In this document: in pieces, positions 35,265 to 43,627 of the stretch | Position numbering within the stretch: position 1 is the first letter of the stretch | Layout of the letters: each line of letters begins with the position of its first letter | From: Rhodobacterales bacterium | GTDB lineage: Bacteria; Pseudomonadota; Alphaproteobacteria; Rhodobacterales; Rhodobacteraceae | Assembly: GCA_003249215.1 (NCBI GenBank) | Contig: QKJR01000095.1 | Coordinates: 1 to 64,000, forward strand | Reading direction: 5' to 3' | Length of the DNA: 64,000 bases | The notes under the pieces: model-generated | Databases searched by the model: none | Told to the model about the DNA's origin: nothing | Seen by the model: only the letters and a program-made list of their open reading frames with translations | Made by a program: the position numbers and the translations under genes

Positions 35265-35498
35265 AATGGAATCTGCAGATCCCCGGTCCGAAATCCGCCC
35301 CAGGCCCGGCGGCTGGGCGCGACGCAGGGGTGCAAAAGCGGGTTCAAAACCATTATCTTCTCAATCTTGTGCAAAAATATTACTCACAAATACAACTTTA
35401 ATACCTTCGTAAGCTAATTATTTTGACAAGCTGCCGTCTTTCAGGGGACAGTGGCGACGTCCGGGCAGCCTCCCGGACGGAGCCAGCGAAGGGTCCCC

Positions 35499-36002
35499 AT
35501 GAGTCACTATCAACATCACTTCTCTCCGCAGGCGGACAATGCGCGGGATTTCCGCAATGCGCTCGGCCTGTTTCCGACCGGCGTCGTGATCGTCACGGCC
35601 GAAGTCGGAGGCGAGCGCATCGGAATGACGATGAGCTCGTTCAACGCGCTCTCGCTCGATCCGGCGCTGGTGCTGTTCTCGATCGGCAAGACGGCGCTGT
35701 CGCTGCCCGCATGGGAACAGGCCGGTGGCTATGCGATCCACATCCTCTCGGCCGATCAGACGCATCTGTCCAATCGCTTCGCCCGCCCGGCCGAGGACAA
35801 GTTCCGTGACCTCGAAACGGCGCCGGGCGAAACCGGCGCGCCGCTGATCGACGGGGCGCGCGCGGTCTTCGAATGCCGCCCCCACGCGATCCACGATGCC
35901 GGCGACCACCGCCTGTTCATCGCCGAGGTGCGCTCGGTCCATGTCGCAAGCGACCGTCATCCGCTGATCTTCTCGCAGGGGCGCTACGCCTCGCTCAACT
36001 GA
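35499..36002 (+). CDS. Flavin reductase (HpaC-like) of a two-component monooxygenase
   Basis: 167-residue flavin reductase-like domain protein: GLFPTGVVIVTA near residues 22-33, GMTMSSFNALSLDPALVLFSIGK near 44-66 (FMN phosphate contacts), and the C-terminal PLIFSQGRYASL. It would use NAD(P)H to supply reduced flavin to the HpaB-type oxygenase encoded 49 nt downstream. The ATG at 35499 is preceded by AAGGG at a proper distance. First gene of the five-gene plus-strand operon. Confidence 0.92.
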   Translation: MSHYQHHFSPQADNARDFRNALGLFPTGVVIVTAEVGGERIGMTMSSFNALSLDPALVLFSIGKTALSLPAWEQAGGYAIHILSADQTHLSNRFARPAEDKFRDLETAPGETGAPLIDGARAVFECRPHAIHDAGDHRLFIAEVRSVHVASDRHPLIFSQGRYASLN

Positions 36003-36051
36003 CCTTCCGGGCCGCCGATGGCTGCCCGCCCCCCTCTACAGGACCAATGAA

Positions 36052-37518
36052 ATGCTGAAAACAGGCGCGCAATATACCCAGTCGATTCAGGACGGGCGCG
36101 AGATCTTCATCTATGGCGACAAGGTCGCGGATGTGACGAGCTCGCCGAGCTTCCGGAATGCCGCCGCCTCGGTCGCGGCCCTCTATGATTTTCAGTCGGC
36201 CCCCGAGAACGCCGAGCTGATGACCTATGAAACCGAAGAGGGCGGGCGCGCGAACCGGATCTGGCAGCTTCCGAAAAGCTATGCCGAGCTCGTCGAGCGC
36301 CGCAAGGCGCTGGAGGCCTGGACCGAGACCCACGGCGGCTTCATGGGGCGGGCGCCCGATCACGTCGCCTCCTGCATCGCCGGGATGTATATGGGGCGCG
36401 AGGTCTTCGAGGCCTATGACCCCGCCCGCGCCGCGGCGCTCGGCGACTATTACCGCTATGCGCGCGACAACTCTCTTTATCTGACCTATGTGATCATCAA
36501 CCCGCAGGCCGACCGCTCGAAACCCGCCAACGAGCAGAAGGATCCCTTCATCGCGGCCGGGGTCGTCGATCAAGATGCCGAGGGGCTGACGATCCGCGGC
36601 GGCAAGATGCTCGCGACCGGCGGGGTTCTGGCCAACGAGGTCTTCGTCACCTGCATCCAGCCGCTGCGCGAGGGCGAAGAGCCCTATGCGATCTCCTTCG
36701 CGATTCCGATGAACACGAAGGGCCTCAAGATCCTGTCGCGCAAATCCTATGAGAAGCAGACGCCGAACCTCTTCGACAACCCCCTCGCCTCGCGCTTCGA
36801 CGAGAATGACGCCGTGCTCTATTTCGACGATGTGAAGGTGCCGTGGGACCGGGTCTTCATCAATCAGGATACCAAGATGTGCGCGCGTCAGTTCCACGCG
36901 ACACCCGCCCATGTCTACCAGAACTATCAGGCGCAGGTGCGTCTGATGGTCAAGATGCGCTTCCTGATGGGGCTGGCGAAGAAGACCGCGGAAACCAATG
37001 GCACGATGGCCTTCCCGCCGGTGGTGCAGACGCTGGGCGAGCTGGCCGCGCAGGCCGGCATGGTCGAGGCCTTCGTCTGCGGCATGGAGGCCAAGGGCCA
37101 CATGCATGGCGCCTACTACATCCCCGATGCGCATCTGCTCTATTCCGCGCAGGTGCTGACCCAGCAGCTCTATGCCAAGGTGATCACCACGATGCGCGAT
37201 CTGGCGGGCGGCGGGCTGATCATGCTGCCCTCCTCGATCGAGGATTTCGCCAATCCCGAAATCGCCAAATACATCGACAAGACCCAGATGAGCCCGGTGA
37301 CCGATTCCGAGGGCCGCGTGAAGTTCTTCAAGCTCGCCTGGGATGCCGTCGGCTCGGAATTCGGCTCGCGCCACGCGCAATACGAGATGTTCTACGCCGG
37401 CGCGACCTTCGTCACCAAGAACCACTCCTTCCGCACCTTCGACTGGGGCCATTCCACCGGAATGGTCGACAAGATGCTCGACGGATACTCGCTGCAAAGC
37501 GAAATCGCCAAACTCTGA
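36052..37518 (+). CDS. 4-hydroxyphenylacetate 3-hydroxylase (HpaB)-family monooxygenase
   Basis: 488-residue group D flavin-dependent oxygenase in the HpaB/acyl-CoA-dehydrogenase fold. Family features: N-terminal TGAQYTQSIQDGREIFIYGDKV, substrate-loop MGRAPDHVASC, the FAD-contact VPWDRVFINQD near residues 263-273, and GGGLIMLPSSIEDF near 385. Uses FADH2 from the adjacent reductase to hydroxylate, and in some family members to open, an aromatic or N-heteroaromatic ring. The substrate is unknown; co-occurrence with an amidase suggests a nitrogen-containing substrate. Confidence 0.92.
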   Translation: MLKTGAQYTQSIQDGREIFIYGDKVADVTSSPSFRNAAASVAALYDFQSAPENAELMTYETEEGGRANRIWQLPKSYAELVERRKALEAWTETHGGFMGRAPDHVASCIAGMYMGREVFEAYDPARAAALGDYYRYARDNSLYLTYVIINPQADRSKPANEQKDPFIAAGVVDQDAEGLTIRGGKMLATGGVLANEVFVTCIQPLREGEEPYAISFAIPMNTKGLKILSRKSYEKQTPNLFDNPLASRFDENDAVLYFDDVKVPWDRVFINQDTKMCARQFHATPAHVYQNYQAQVRLMVKMRFLMGLAKKTAETNGTMAFPPVVQTLGELAAQAGMVEAFVCGMEAKGHMHGAYYIPDAHLLYSAQVLTQQLYAKVITTMRDLAGGGLIMLPSSIEDFANPEIAKYIDKTQMSPVTDSEGRVKFFKLAWDAVGSEFGSRHAQYEMFYAGATFVTKNHSFRTFDWGHSTGMVDKMLDGYSLQSEIAKL

Positions 37519-37532
37519 GAACGGGAAAGACC

Positions 37533-37940
37533 ATGACCTTCAAGATCACCTTCGACAAGCAACACGACGAATTCTATCCGATCGACATGGGCACCGAGGG
37601 CTGGGCCTCGCCGCCCGGCTATCCCGCGCAGATCCAGCAGAAGATCCTCTCGGGCTATCTCGACGAGGACAAGAAAGAGGGCTTCCGCACCCGCCTTCTG
37701 CGCTTCGAGCCCGGCGTCTTCACCACGAAACCCTTCGTGCATGACTATTGGGAAGAGGTCTATCTGGTCTCGGGCGACCTGACGGTCGGCAATGACGAGA
37801 ACGGCGAGGGCGGCGAGGCCTTCGGCCCGCACACCTATGCCTGCCGCCCGCCGCAGACCTTCCACGGCCCGTTCAAATCCGAAGGCGGCTGCATCCTGAT
37901 GGAGCTGCACTATTACGACGAGAAGGCCGCGCAGAAATGA
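37533..37940 (+). CDS. Cupin-domain protein of the oxygenase operon
   Basis: 135 residues with a single cupin barrel: VFTTKPFVHDYWEEVYLVSGDL near residues 65-86 (one His plus Glu ligands visible) and ACRPPQTFHGPFKSEGG near 105-120 with a further histidine. Resembles ChrR-like cupins and ring-processing dioxygenase-like cupins; whether it is an enzyme or binder is unknown. Starts 14 nt after the oxygenase gene and overlaps the amidase gene by 4 nt. Confidence 0.82.
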   Translation: MTFKITFDKQHDEFYPIDMGTEGWASPPGYPAQIQQKILSGYLDEDKKEGFRTRLLRFEPGVFTTKPFVHDYWEEVYLVSGDLTVGNDENGEGGEAFGPHTYACRPPQTFHGPFKSEGGCILMELHYYDEKAAQK

Positions 37941-39289
37941 GCCTGCGCCTCGCATCCGTTTCGGCGGCATTGGCGCGCGGCGAGATCACCTCGGAGGCAT
38001 TGGTGCGCCAATGCCTCGCGCGGATCCACGCGCCGGGTGGCGAAGGCGCCCGCGTCTTCACCGCCACCCTCGACGATCAGGCGATCGCCGAGGCGCAGGC
38101 CGCCGATGCCCGTCGCGCCGCGGGCAAGGCCCTCTCGCCGCTCGACGGCATCCCGGTCTCGGTCAAATGCCTCTTCGATGTTACGGGGCTCGTCACGCAT
38201 TCCGGCTCGAAGGTGCTCGCCGGTGCCGCGCCGGCGGCCGAAGACGCCGAAGCCGTCAAGCGCCTGCGCGCGGCCGGGGCCGTGGTGCTGGGGCATACGA
38301 ACATGACCGAGTTTGCCTATTCGGGGCTCGGGATGAACCCGCATTTCGGCACGCCGGGCAATCCCGCGGACCGCAGCCGCGTGCCGGGGGGCTCGTCCTC
38401 GGGCGCCGCGATCAGCGTCGGCGACGCGATGGCGGTGATCGGGCTTGGCACCGACACCGGCGGATCGTGCCGCATCCCGGCTGCCTTCTGCGGCCTGACC
38501 GGGTTCAAGCCCACCGCGCGCCGGATCTCGGCCGAGGGCGTCTATCCGCTGTCGAAAACCCTCGATTCGATCGGCGCGATTGCCGCCGATGTCGCGGGCG
38601 TTGCGCTTGCGGATGCGGTGATGGCGGGCGAGGACACGGGGCTCACCCCCCTGCCCCTGAGCGGTCTGAAATTCGGCCGCCTAGAGAATTACGTGATGGA
38701 CGAGGTCGAGCCCGCGGTGCGGCAGGCCTATGATGCGGCGCTCGAAAAACTTGCGGCAGCAGGGGCGGAGATCGTGCCGATCACCCTGCCGCTGATCGAG
38801 CAGATCCCCGCGATGAATGCGCAGGGCGGCATCACCGGCGCCGAGGCCCTGACGCTTCACCGCGATCTGCTGGCCACGCAGGAGCCCGCCTATGACCCCC
38901 GCGTTTCGGTGCGCATCCGCAAGGCCGAAGCGATGGCGCCGGGCGCCTATGAGGCGCTTCTGGCGCAGCGCCGCGAGATGATCGCGGGCTGCGATGCGGC
39001 GACCGCGGGCCTCGATGCGGTGCTGATGCCGACGACCCCGATCGTGGCCCCCGTCACCGCCGCGCTCGACGCCGACGACGCGCTTTACGGCAAGGTCAAC
39101 CTTCTGGCCCTGCGCAATCCGACCGTCGCCAATATCCTCGACCGCTGCGCCCTCTCGCTGCCGCTCGCGGGCGACGGCCTGCCCGTCGGGCTGATGCTGA
39201 TGGGCGAAACCGGCGCCGACCGGCGTCTTCTTGCCATCGGAGCGGCCGTCGAAGCCGCCCTTGCCCCCGTTTCAAAGGACCAGCCATGA
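37937..39289 (+). CDS. Amidase-signature-family hydrolase
   Basis: 450 residues. The Ser-cisSer-Lys catalytic set is visible: Lys77 in GIPVSVKCLFDV, the GGSSSG loop at 151-156, and nucleophile Ser177 in GTDTGGSCRIPAAFCG. Would hydrolyse an amide (or biuret/carbamoyl group) to acid and ammonia. In this operon it may open or trim the nitrogenous product of the monooxygenase. Overlaps the DUF2848 gene by 4 nt. Confidence 0.93.
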   Translation: MSLRLASVSAALARGEITSEALVRQCLARIHAPGGEGARVFTATLDDQAIAEAQAADARRAAGKALSPLDGIPVSVKCLFDVTGLVTHSGSKVLAGAAPAAEDAEAVKRLRAAGAVVLGHTNMTEFAYSGLGMNPHFGTPGNPADRSRVPGGSSSGAAISVGDAMAVIGLGTDTGGSCRIPAAFCGLTGFKPTARRISAEGVYPLSKTLDSIGAIAADVAGVALADAVMAGEDTGLTPLPLSGLKFGRLENYVMDEVEPAVRQAYDAALEKLAAAGAEIVPITLPLIEQIPAMNAQGGITGAEALTLHRDLLATQEPAYDPRVSVRIRKAEAMAPGAYEALLAQRREMIAGCDAATAGLDAVLMPTTPIVAPVTAALDADDALYGKVNLLALRNPTVANILDRCALSLPLAGDGLPVGLMLMGETGADRRLLAIGAAVEAALAPVSKDQP

Positions 39290-39963
39290 ACTTCGAGATC
39301 GTCACCGCCGCCGGCACCACCGAAACCGAGATCGAGATCGCCAAGCTCGTGATCGCGGGTTGGGCAGGCCGCGACAAGGAAAAGATGGAGCATCACATTC
39401 AGGAGCTCGAAGCCCTTGGCGTCGCGCGCCCGAAAACCACCCCGACCTTCTACCGCGTCTCGGCCGCGCGGCTGACGACGGCACCGATGATCGAGGAGCT
39501 CGGCGAGAAATCCTCGGGTGAGGTCGAGCCGCTGCTGATCCGTCACGCGGGCGCGCTCTATATCGGTCTGGGTTCGGACCACACCGACCGCGAGGTCGAG
39601 GCCTATGGCGTCTCGGTCTCGAAACAGATGTGCGCCAAGCCCGTGGCGCGGCAGCTCTGGCCGCTCGCGGAAGTGGCCGATCACTGGGACAGCCTGATCC
39701 TGCGCAGCTGGATCGACACGCCCGCGGGCCCCGACCTCTATCAGGAGGGCTGCGTCGATGCGCTGCTCGATCCGCGCGACACGCTGGCGCGCTACGAGGC
39801 CGAGGCGCGCTTTGGCGATGGCACGGCGATGCTGTGCGGCACGATGCCCGCGATCGGCGGCATCCGCTATTCGGGCCGCTTCACCGCCGAGATCGAAGAC
39901 CCGGTGCTCGGTCGCAAGATCGGCTTCAGCTATGACATCGAGACGCTGCCGATCCTGGGTTGA
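39286..39963 (+). CDS. DUF2848-family protein
   Basis: 225 residues. I recognise the DUF2848 pattern: YIGLGSDHTDREVEAYGVSVSKQMC near residues 92-116 and MLCGTMPAIGGIRYSG near 185-200. A fumarylacetoacetate-hydrolase-like fold has been suggested to me by the acidic, short-motif layout, but I cannot confirm it. Last gene of the operon; probably acts on the amidase product. No biochemical role is established that I know of. Confidence 0.8.
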   Translation: MNFEIVTAAGTTETEIEIAKLVIAGWAGRDKEKMEHHIQELEALGVARPKTTPTFYRVSAARLTTAPMIEELGEKSSGEVEPLLIRHAGALYIGLGSDHTDREVEAYGVSVSKQMCAKPVARQLWPLAEVADHWDSLILRSWIDTPAGPDLYQEGCVDALLDPRDTLARYEAEARFGDGTAMLCGTMPAIGGIRYSGRFTAEIEDPVLGRKIGFSYDIETLPILG

Positions 39964-40084
39964 CGGAGGGGCCGCGGCCTGCGGTCTCTCAGGGTCCGCA
40001 TCGACACGAGAGCCGTGACCCGGTCGGCAAGGGTTTCACGCCGACCGGGGGCGCGGTTCGACCGGGAGAGGCCGGGCATTCAGT

Positions 40085-40130
40085 CCCATGGACATGGGCT
40101 GAGCTTCTCTTTAAAATCCGAATGCATGCA
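40085..40130 (+). promoter_or_regulatory. Palindromes in the gntR leader
   Basis: CCCATG-GA-CATGGG (40085-40098) and TGCATGCA (40123-40130). The second overlaps the ATG start codon of gntR, a placement suited to autorepression. The 162-nt gap after the DUF2848 gene is otherwise unremarkable. Confidence 0.42.
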
Positions 40131-40809
40131 ATCCAAGAAACCCGCCGCGCCCAAACAGGCCAAGAAACCGACCTCGACCGAACGGATCCGCATCACCTTG
40201 GCGGATGAGATCGTGCGCGGGCTGATCGGGCCGGGGGTGGTTCTGGACGAGACCTCTCTCGCGCTGCGCTTCGCCGTCTCGCGCACGCCGGTGCGCGAGG
40301 CGATCCGTCAGCTCGAGGCGATCGGCTTTGTCGAGGCCCGTCCGCATCGCGGCGCGGTCGTGCCGCATTTCACGCCCGAACGGCTCAATGAAATGTTTCT
40401 CGTGATGGCCGAGCTCGAGGCACTTTGCGCGAAGATGGCCGCGCAGAACATGCCCGACGATCAGGCCGCGCATCTGACCGAGGCGCATGAGGCCTGTCGT
40501 CTGCGCGCCGAAGCCGAGGACATCCCCGGGTATTACGAAGCCAATGCCGCCTTCCACGAGGTGATCTACAGCCTCAGCGGGAATGCCTTTCTGGCCGATG
40601 TCACGCGCGGGGTGCGCAATCGGCTGCAGCCGTTTCGGCGCGCACAGTTCAGTTCATCGGGGCGGATCCATCAGTCGATCCTCGAGCATGCGGCCCTTGT
40701 AACGGCGATCCTCGCGCGCGACCCGGAGGCGGCGGCGCAACTGGCACGAGATCACATTCAGGTCGTGCGCGCCTCTGTGGGCTCCGTCGCCCCCGCCTTG
40801 AGCAACTGA
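40126..40809 (+). CDS. GntR-family (FCD-type) transcriptional regulator
   Basis: 227 residues. A lysine-rich N-terminal tail (MQSKKPAAPKQAKKPTSTER) precedes the winged helix LDETSLALRFAVSRTPVREAIRQLEAIGFV. The FCD domain has YEANAAFHEVIYSLSG and a C-terminal HAALVTAILARDPEAA. Likely controls the oxygenase-amidase operon directly upstream. The ATG at 40126 is chosen over the out-of-frame ATG at 40122. Confidence 0.9.
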   Translation: MQSKKPAAPKQAKKPTSTERIRITLADEIVRGLIGPGVVLDETSLALRFAVSRTPVREAIRQLEAIGFVEARPHRGAVVPHFTPERLNEMFLVMAELEALCAKMAAQNMPDDQAAHLTEAHEACRLRAEAEDIPGYYEANAAFHEVIYSLSGNAFLADVTRGVRNRLQPFRRAQFSSSGRIHQSILEHAALVTAILARDPEAAAQLARDHIQVVRASVGSVAPALSN

Positions 40810-40900
40810 AACCGGTCCTGTCGGCCCGGGCCCGCCAGCCCTCCGGCCGCAGCCAGCACGCCAAAGCCGGATTGCCGCGATCGCTCTCACAATAGACAAT

Positions 40901-40928
40901 TCCGCCGGAAGGTTTCCCTCCCGGCGGA
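40901..40928. terminator. Possible terminator between gntR and catA
   Basis: Inverted repeat TCCGCCGG - 12 nt - CCGGCGGA in the 160-nt gap between these convergent genes. There is no clear T-run, so termination is uncertain. Confidence 0.42.
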
Positions 40929-40969
40929 CCGCATTTCGGCAAAATCGGGTCGCGGACCCTGCTACAGGA

Positions 40970-41914
40970 TCAGGCGGCGGCGCGTTTGCGCTGTTCGTTC
41001 ACCTGGTTGTCGACGCCATCCACGAGCGCGGTCAGATAGATGTCAAACTCGATCTCGGCGAAGGGGCCGTTCAGCCCGTTCGCGTTGATGCTTTCGGCAT
41101 CGTCGCGCTCGACGACATGGGGCACGAGGCCGTCGCGGGTCGCATAGGCGAAGTCGTCGTTGATCAGCGGGTCACCCTCGATGTTGATCTGGGTGGTCAG
41201 CTTGCGATGACCGTCCGCGCTGATGAAGAAGTGGATATGCGCCGGGCGCATCCCGTGGCGGCCAAGCGCCGAGAGCAGTTTTTCAGTCGGGCTGCCCGGG
41301 GGCACGCCATAGCCGCTCGGCAGGATGCTCTGGAATTTGTAGCGGCCGTTCTCGTCGGCGATGATCGTGCGGCGCATGTTGAAGGGCGCCTGTTTGCCCG
41401 TCGGGTCGAAATGCGAATAGAAGCCGCGGGTGTCGCAGTGCCAGACCTCGACCTTGGCGCCCGGCATCGGGTTCTTCTGCGCATCATGCACCACGCCATG
41501 CATGATCAGCGTCTGGCCTTCGGTGTCGGTGCCGTCGTCGAGGCGCGCAAAGCCCACCGATTCCGGGGCACCGGCCACATAGAGCGGGCCTTCGATGGTG
41601 CGCGGGGTCGGGTTCTCGATGCCGAGATCGGCGTCGATCGCATCGAGACGTTCGTCGATGAAGTGATCGAGCCCGAGACCGGGCGAGATCAGACCCGCCT
41701 GCCCCGTCGCGCCGATCTCGTTCAGCCAGGCAATGCCGGTCCAGTATTCATCAGGGGTGATGTTCAGGTCGTCGATCGCCTTGAACAGGTCCGACATCAG
41801 CCGGTGGGTGATTTCCTTCATGCGCGGGCTGCCCTTGGCATTGTCGAGCCCGCTCAGCACGGTCAGGAACTCTTGCACATCGGGGCGGTCGAAAATCTTG
41901 ACGCTCACGGTCAT
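40970..41914 (-). CDS. catA: Catechol 1,2-dioxygenase
   Basis: Intradiol non-haem Fe(III) dioxygenase converting catechol to cis,cis-muconate. 314 residues, CatA length, with an N-terminal helical dimer domain. Iron ligands are visible: Tyr in RTIEGPLYVAGAP near residue 160, Tyr in DTRGFYSHFDP near 195, and the two histidines of GRHGMRPAHIHFF near 220-226. The C-terminal half follows characterised CatA proteins closely (SADGHRKLTTQI, DDFAYATRDGL). Third gene of catB-catC-catA. Confidence 0.95.
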   Translation of the reverse strand: MTVSVKIFDRPDVQEFLTVLSGLDNAKGSPRMKEITHRLMSDLFKAIDDLNITPDEYWTGIAWLNEIGATGQAGLISPGLGLDHFIDERLDAIDADLGIENPTPRTIEGPLYVAGAPESVGFARLDDGTDTEGQTLIMHGVVHDAQKNPMPGAKVEVWHCDTRGFYSHFDPTGKQAPFNMRRTIIADENGRYKFQSILPSGYGVPPGSPTEKLLSALGRHGMRPAHIHFFISADGHRKLTTQINIEGDPLINDDFAYATRDGLVPHVVERDDAESINANGLNGPFAEIEFDIYLTALVDGVDNQVNEQRKRAAA

Positions 41915-41970
41915 TCTCCTCCTGGGGTTTGGTCTATGGGCAGGCCGCTCCCCGCGGCCCCCGGGTCGTG

Positions 41971-42261
41971 TCAGCTGTCGTCGTCGCGGATCGCGGAGGG
42001 GTGGCGCAGAAGCGGCGTCACCTGCACGTCCATGAATTTGAAGAGCGGCAGACCCATCAGGATCTCGTGCAGCTCGGTGTTGTCGCGGACGTCGAAAATG
42101 CTGAAATTCGCGTATTCGCCCGCAAGCCGCCAGATGTGGCGCCACTTGCCGGCGCGCTGCAGCTCCTGCGAATAGGCCTTCTCGCGGGCGAGGATCTCGG
42201 CCACCTCGTCGGCGGGCAGATCGCGCGGGATTTTGACATCCATGCGAACGTGAAACAGCAT
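41971..42261 (-). CDS. catC: Muconolactone delta-isomerase
   Basis: 96 residues, exactly CatC size, ferredoxin-like decamer-forming family. MLFHVRMDVKIPRDLP at the start and YSQELQRAGKWRHIWRLAG with the conserved arginines/tryptophan in the middle. Converts muconolactone to 3-oxoadipate enol-lactone. 10 nt after catB and 56 nt before catA. Confidence 0.95.
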   Translation of the reverse strand: MLFHVRMDVKIPRDLPADEVAEILAREKAYSQELQRAGKWRHIWRLAGEYANFSIFDVRDNTELHEILMGLPLFKFMDVQVTPLLRHPSAIRDDDS

Positions 42262-42271
42262 TCCGGTCTCC

Positions 42272-43465
42272 TTATCCGGCGGGGGTCGACTTGCGCGCGA
42301 GGCCATCGCGGGCGAAGAACGCCACCCGGTCTTCATCGAGCTCGAGCCCGAGGCCCGGGCCATTGGGCACGCTCAGCTCGAAATCGCTGTAATCGAGCGG
42401 TTCGCGCAGGATTTCCTCGGTGAGCAGGAGCGGCCCGAAGAGCTCGGTCCCCCATTGCAGCTTGGGGAAGGTCGCAAAGAGATGCGCCGAGGCGATGGTG
42501 CCCACCGCGCCCTCAAGCATCGTGCCGCCGTAAAGCTCGATCCCGGCCGCATCGGCAATCGCCGCGGTGCGCTGCGCGGCGAACAGGCCGCCGTTCTGCT
42601 CGATCTTGATCGCAAAGACATCGGCGCCATGCGCGCAGGCGATCTCGAAGGCCGACTCGGGCCCGGTCAGCGATTCATCGGCCATCAGCGCGACGGGAAA
42701 CCGCCGCACCAGACGCGACAGCGCCGCGGCCGAGGCGACGGGTTGCTCGACGAGCTCACAGCCCGCATCGGCCAGTGCGGCCATGCCCAGCGCGGCCTCG
42801 GTCTCACTCCAGGCCATGTTCACATCGACCCGCACCGCGGCCCGATCGCCGAGCGCGCGCTTGATCTTGGCGACATGGGCGATGTCTTCGTGCAGGCCCT
42901 TGGCGCCGATCTTGAGCTTGAAGATCCGGTGGCGGCGCAGATCGAGCATCCGCTCGGCCTCGGCGATGTCGCGCGCGGTATCACCCGAGGCGAGCGTCCA
43001 GGCCACCGGCAGCCGCTCGCGCCGCCGCCCGCCCAGAAGCTCGCTCACCGGCAGGCCGACGCGCTTGCCCAGCGCATCCAGAAGCGCCGTCTCGACCGCG
43101 CTCTTGGCGAAGCGGTTGTCCTTCACCATCTTGCCGATCCGCGTCATCAGCGCCTGAACGCGGCTCGCGTCCTGACCGATCATCAGCGGCGCGAAATAGG
43201 TGTCGATGGCGAGCTTCATGCTCTCGGGGCTCTCGCCGCCATAGGCGAGCCCGCCGATCGTCGTGCCCTCGCCCACGCCGGTCACGCCGTCGCTGCACAG
43301 GATCTTCACCAGCATCAAGGTCTGGCCGTTCATCGTGGCAACCGACAGCTTGTGCGGCCGGATGGTGGGCAGGTCGACCAGCACCGTTTCGACGCGCTCG
43401 ACGAATACGGGGGGCGTGCTGGACGCGACGGTGGCCGGGGAAAGGGGTGTGACGCTCTGATTCAT
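42272..43465 (-). CDS. catB: Muconate cycloisomerase
   Basis: Enolase-superfamily lactonising enzyme producing (S)-muconolactone. 397 residues. Catalytic lysine pair in IFKLKIGAKG near residues 182-191. Metal ligands: Asp in RVDVNMAW near 215, Glu in CELVEQPV near 240, Asp in LMADESL near 266. ETALLDALGK is family-typical. I use the ATG at 43465; a GTG three codons earlier is possible. First gene of the cat operon, divergent from catR. Confidence 0.95.
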   Translation of the reverse strand: MNQSVTPLSPATVASSTPPVFVERVETVLVDLPTIRPHKLSVATMNGQTLMLVKILCSDGVTGVGEGTTIGGLAYGGESPESMKLAIDTYFAPLMIGQDASRVQALMTRIGKMVKDNRFAKSAVETALLDALGKRVGLPVSELLGGRRRERLPVAWTLASGDTARDIAEAERMLDLRRHRIFKLKIGAKGLHEDIAHVAKIKRALGDRAAVRVDVNMAWSETEAALGMAALADAGCELVEQPVASAAALSRLVRRFPVALMADESLTGPESAFEIACAHGADVFAIKIEQNGGLFAAQRTAAIADAAGIELYGGTMLEGAVGTIASAHLFATFPKLQWGTELFGPLLLTEEILREPLDYSDFELSVPNGPGLGLELDEDRVAFFARDGLARKSTPAG

Positions 43466-43522
43466 GGGCGTCACGATGCCGTCACAGATGCCGCGCGTCC
43501 AAGACCGTTTACGTTTGATAGA

Positions 43523-43537
43523 ATACCGAAAAGGTAT
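43523..43537. promoter_or_regulatory. CatR/BenM-type operator ATAC-N7-GTAT
   Basis: ATACCGAAAAGGTAT is a perfect match to the known BenM/CatM binding consensus ATAC-N7-GTAT. It lies 58 nt upstream of catB and 91 nt upstream of catR. A weaker half-matching site (ATACC... at 43584) lies towards catR. Muconate-responsive activation is expected from the family. Confidence 0.85.
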
Positions 43538-43627
43538 TATGTGGGCAAATATCTGCGCCAGACCTTAATTGCTGCGCCGCAGCATACCAAAATGTCGCAG
43601 GTGACTGCGGGGCGAAGGGAGATAGCG

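Larger units (their letters stand above)
34977..35498. promoter_or_regulatory. 522-bp AT-rich divergent control region
   Basis: Lies between the binding-protein gene (minus) and the flavin-reductase gene (plus). The stretch from about 35090 to 35430 is much more AT-rich than the surrounding coding DNA. It contains two similar sequences starting ACAATAAACA (35082-35104, 35244-35264), a 10-bp palindrome ACATGCATGT (35174-35183), a palindrome TTTCATGAAA (35255-35264) and two TTGACA hexamers (35241-35246, 35423-35428). No convincing gene; a 63-codon minus frame at 35183-35374 has no coding character. Confidence 0.75.

Noticed and set aside
35183-35374. 63-codon minus-strand frame in the AT-rich divergent region
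   Set aside because: No ribosome site, no recognisable motif; better explained as regulatory DNA.
40970-41914. Hydroxyquinol or protocatechuate dioxygenase assignment
   Set aside because: Length and motifs follow CatA, and the gene is in a catB-catC-catA operon with catR.
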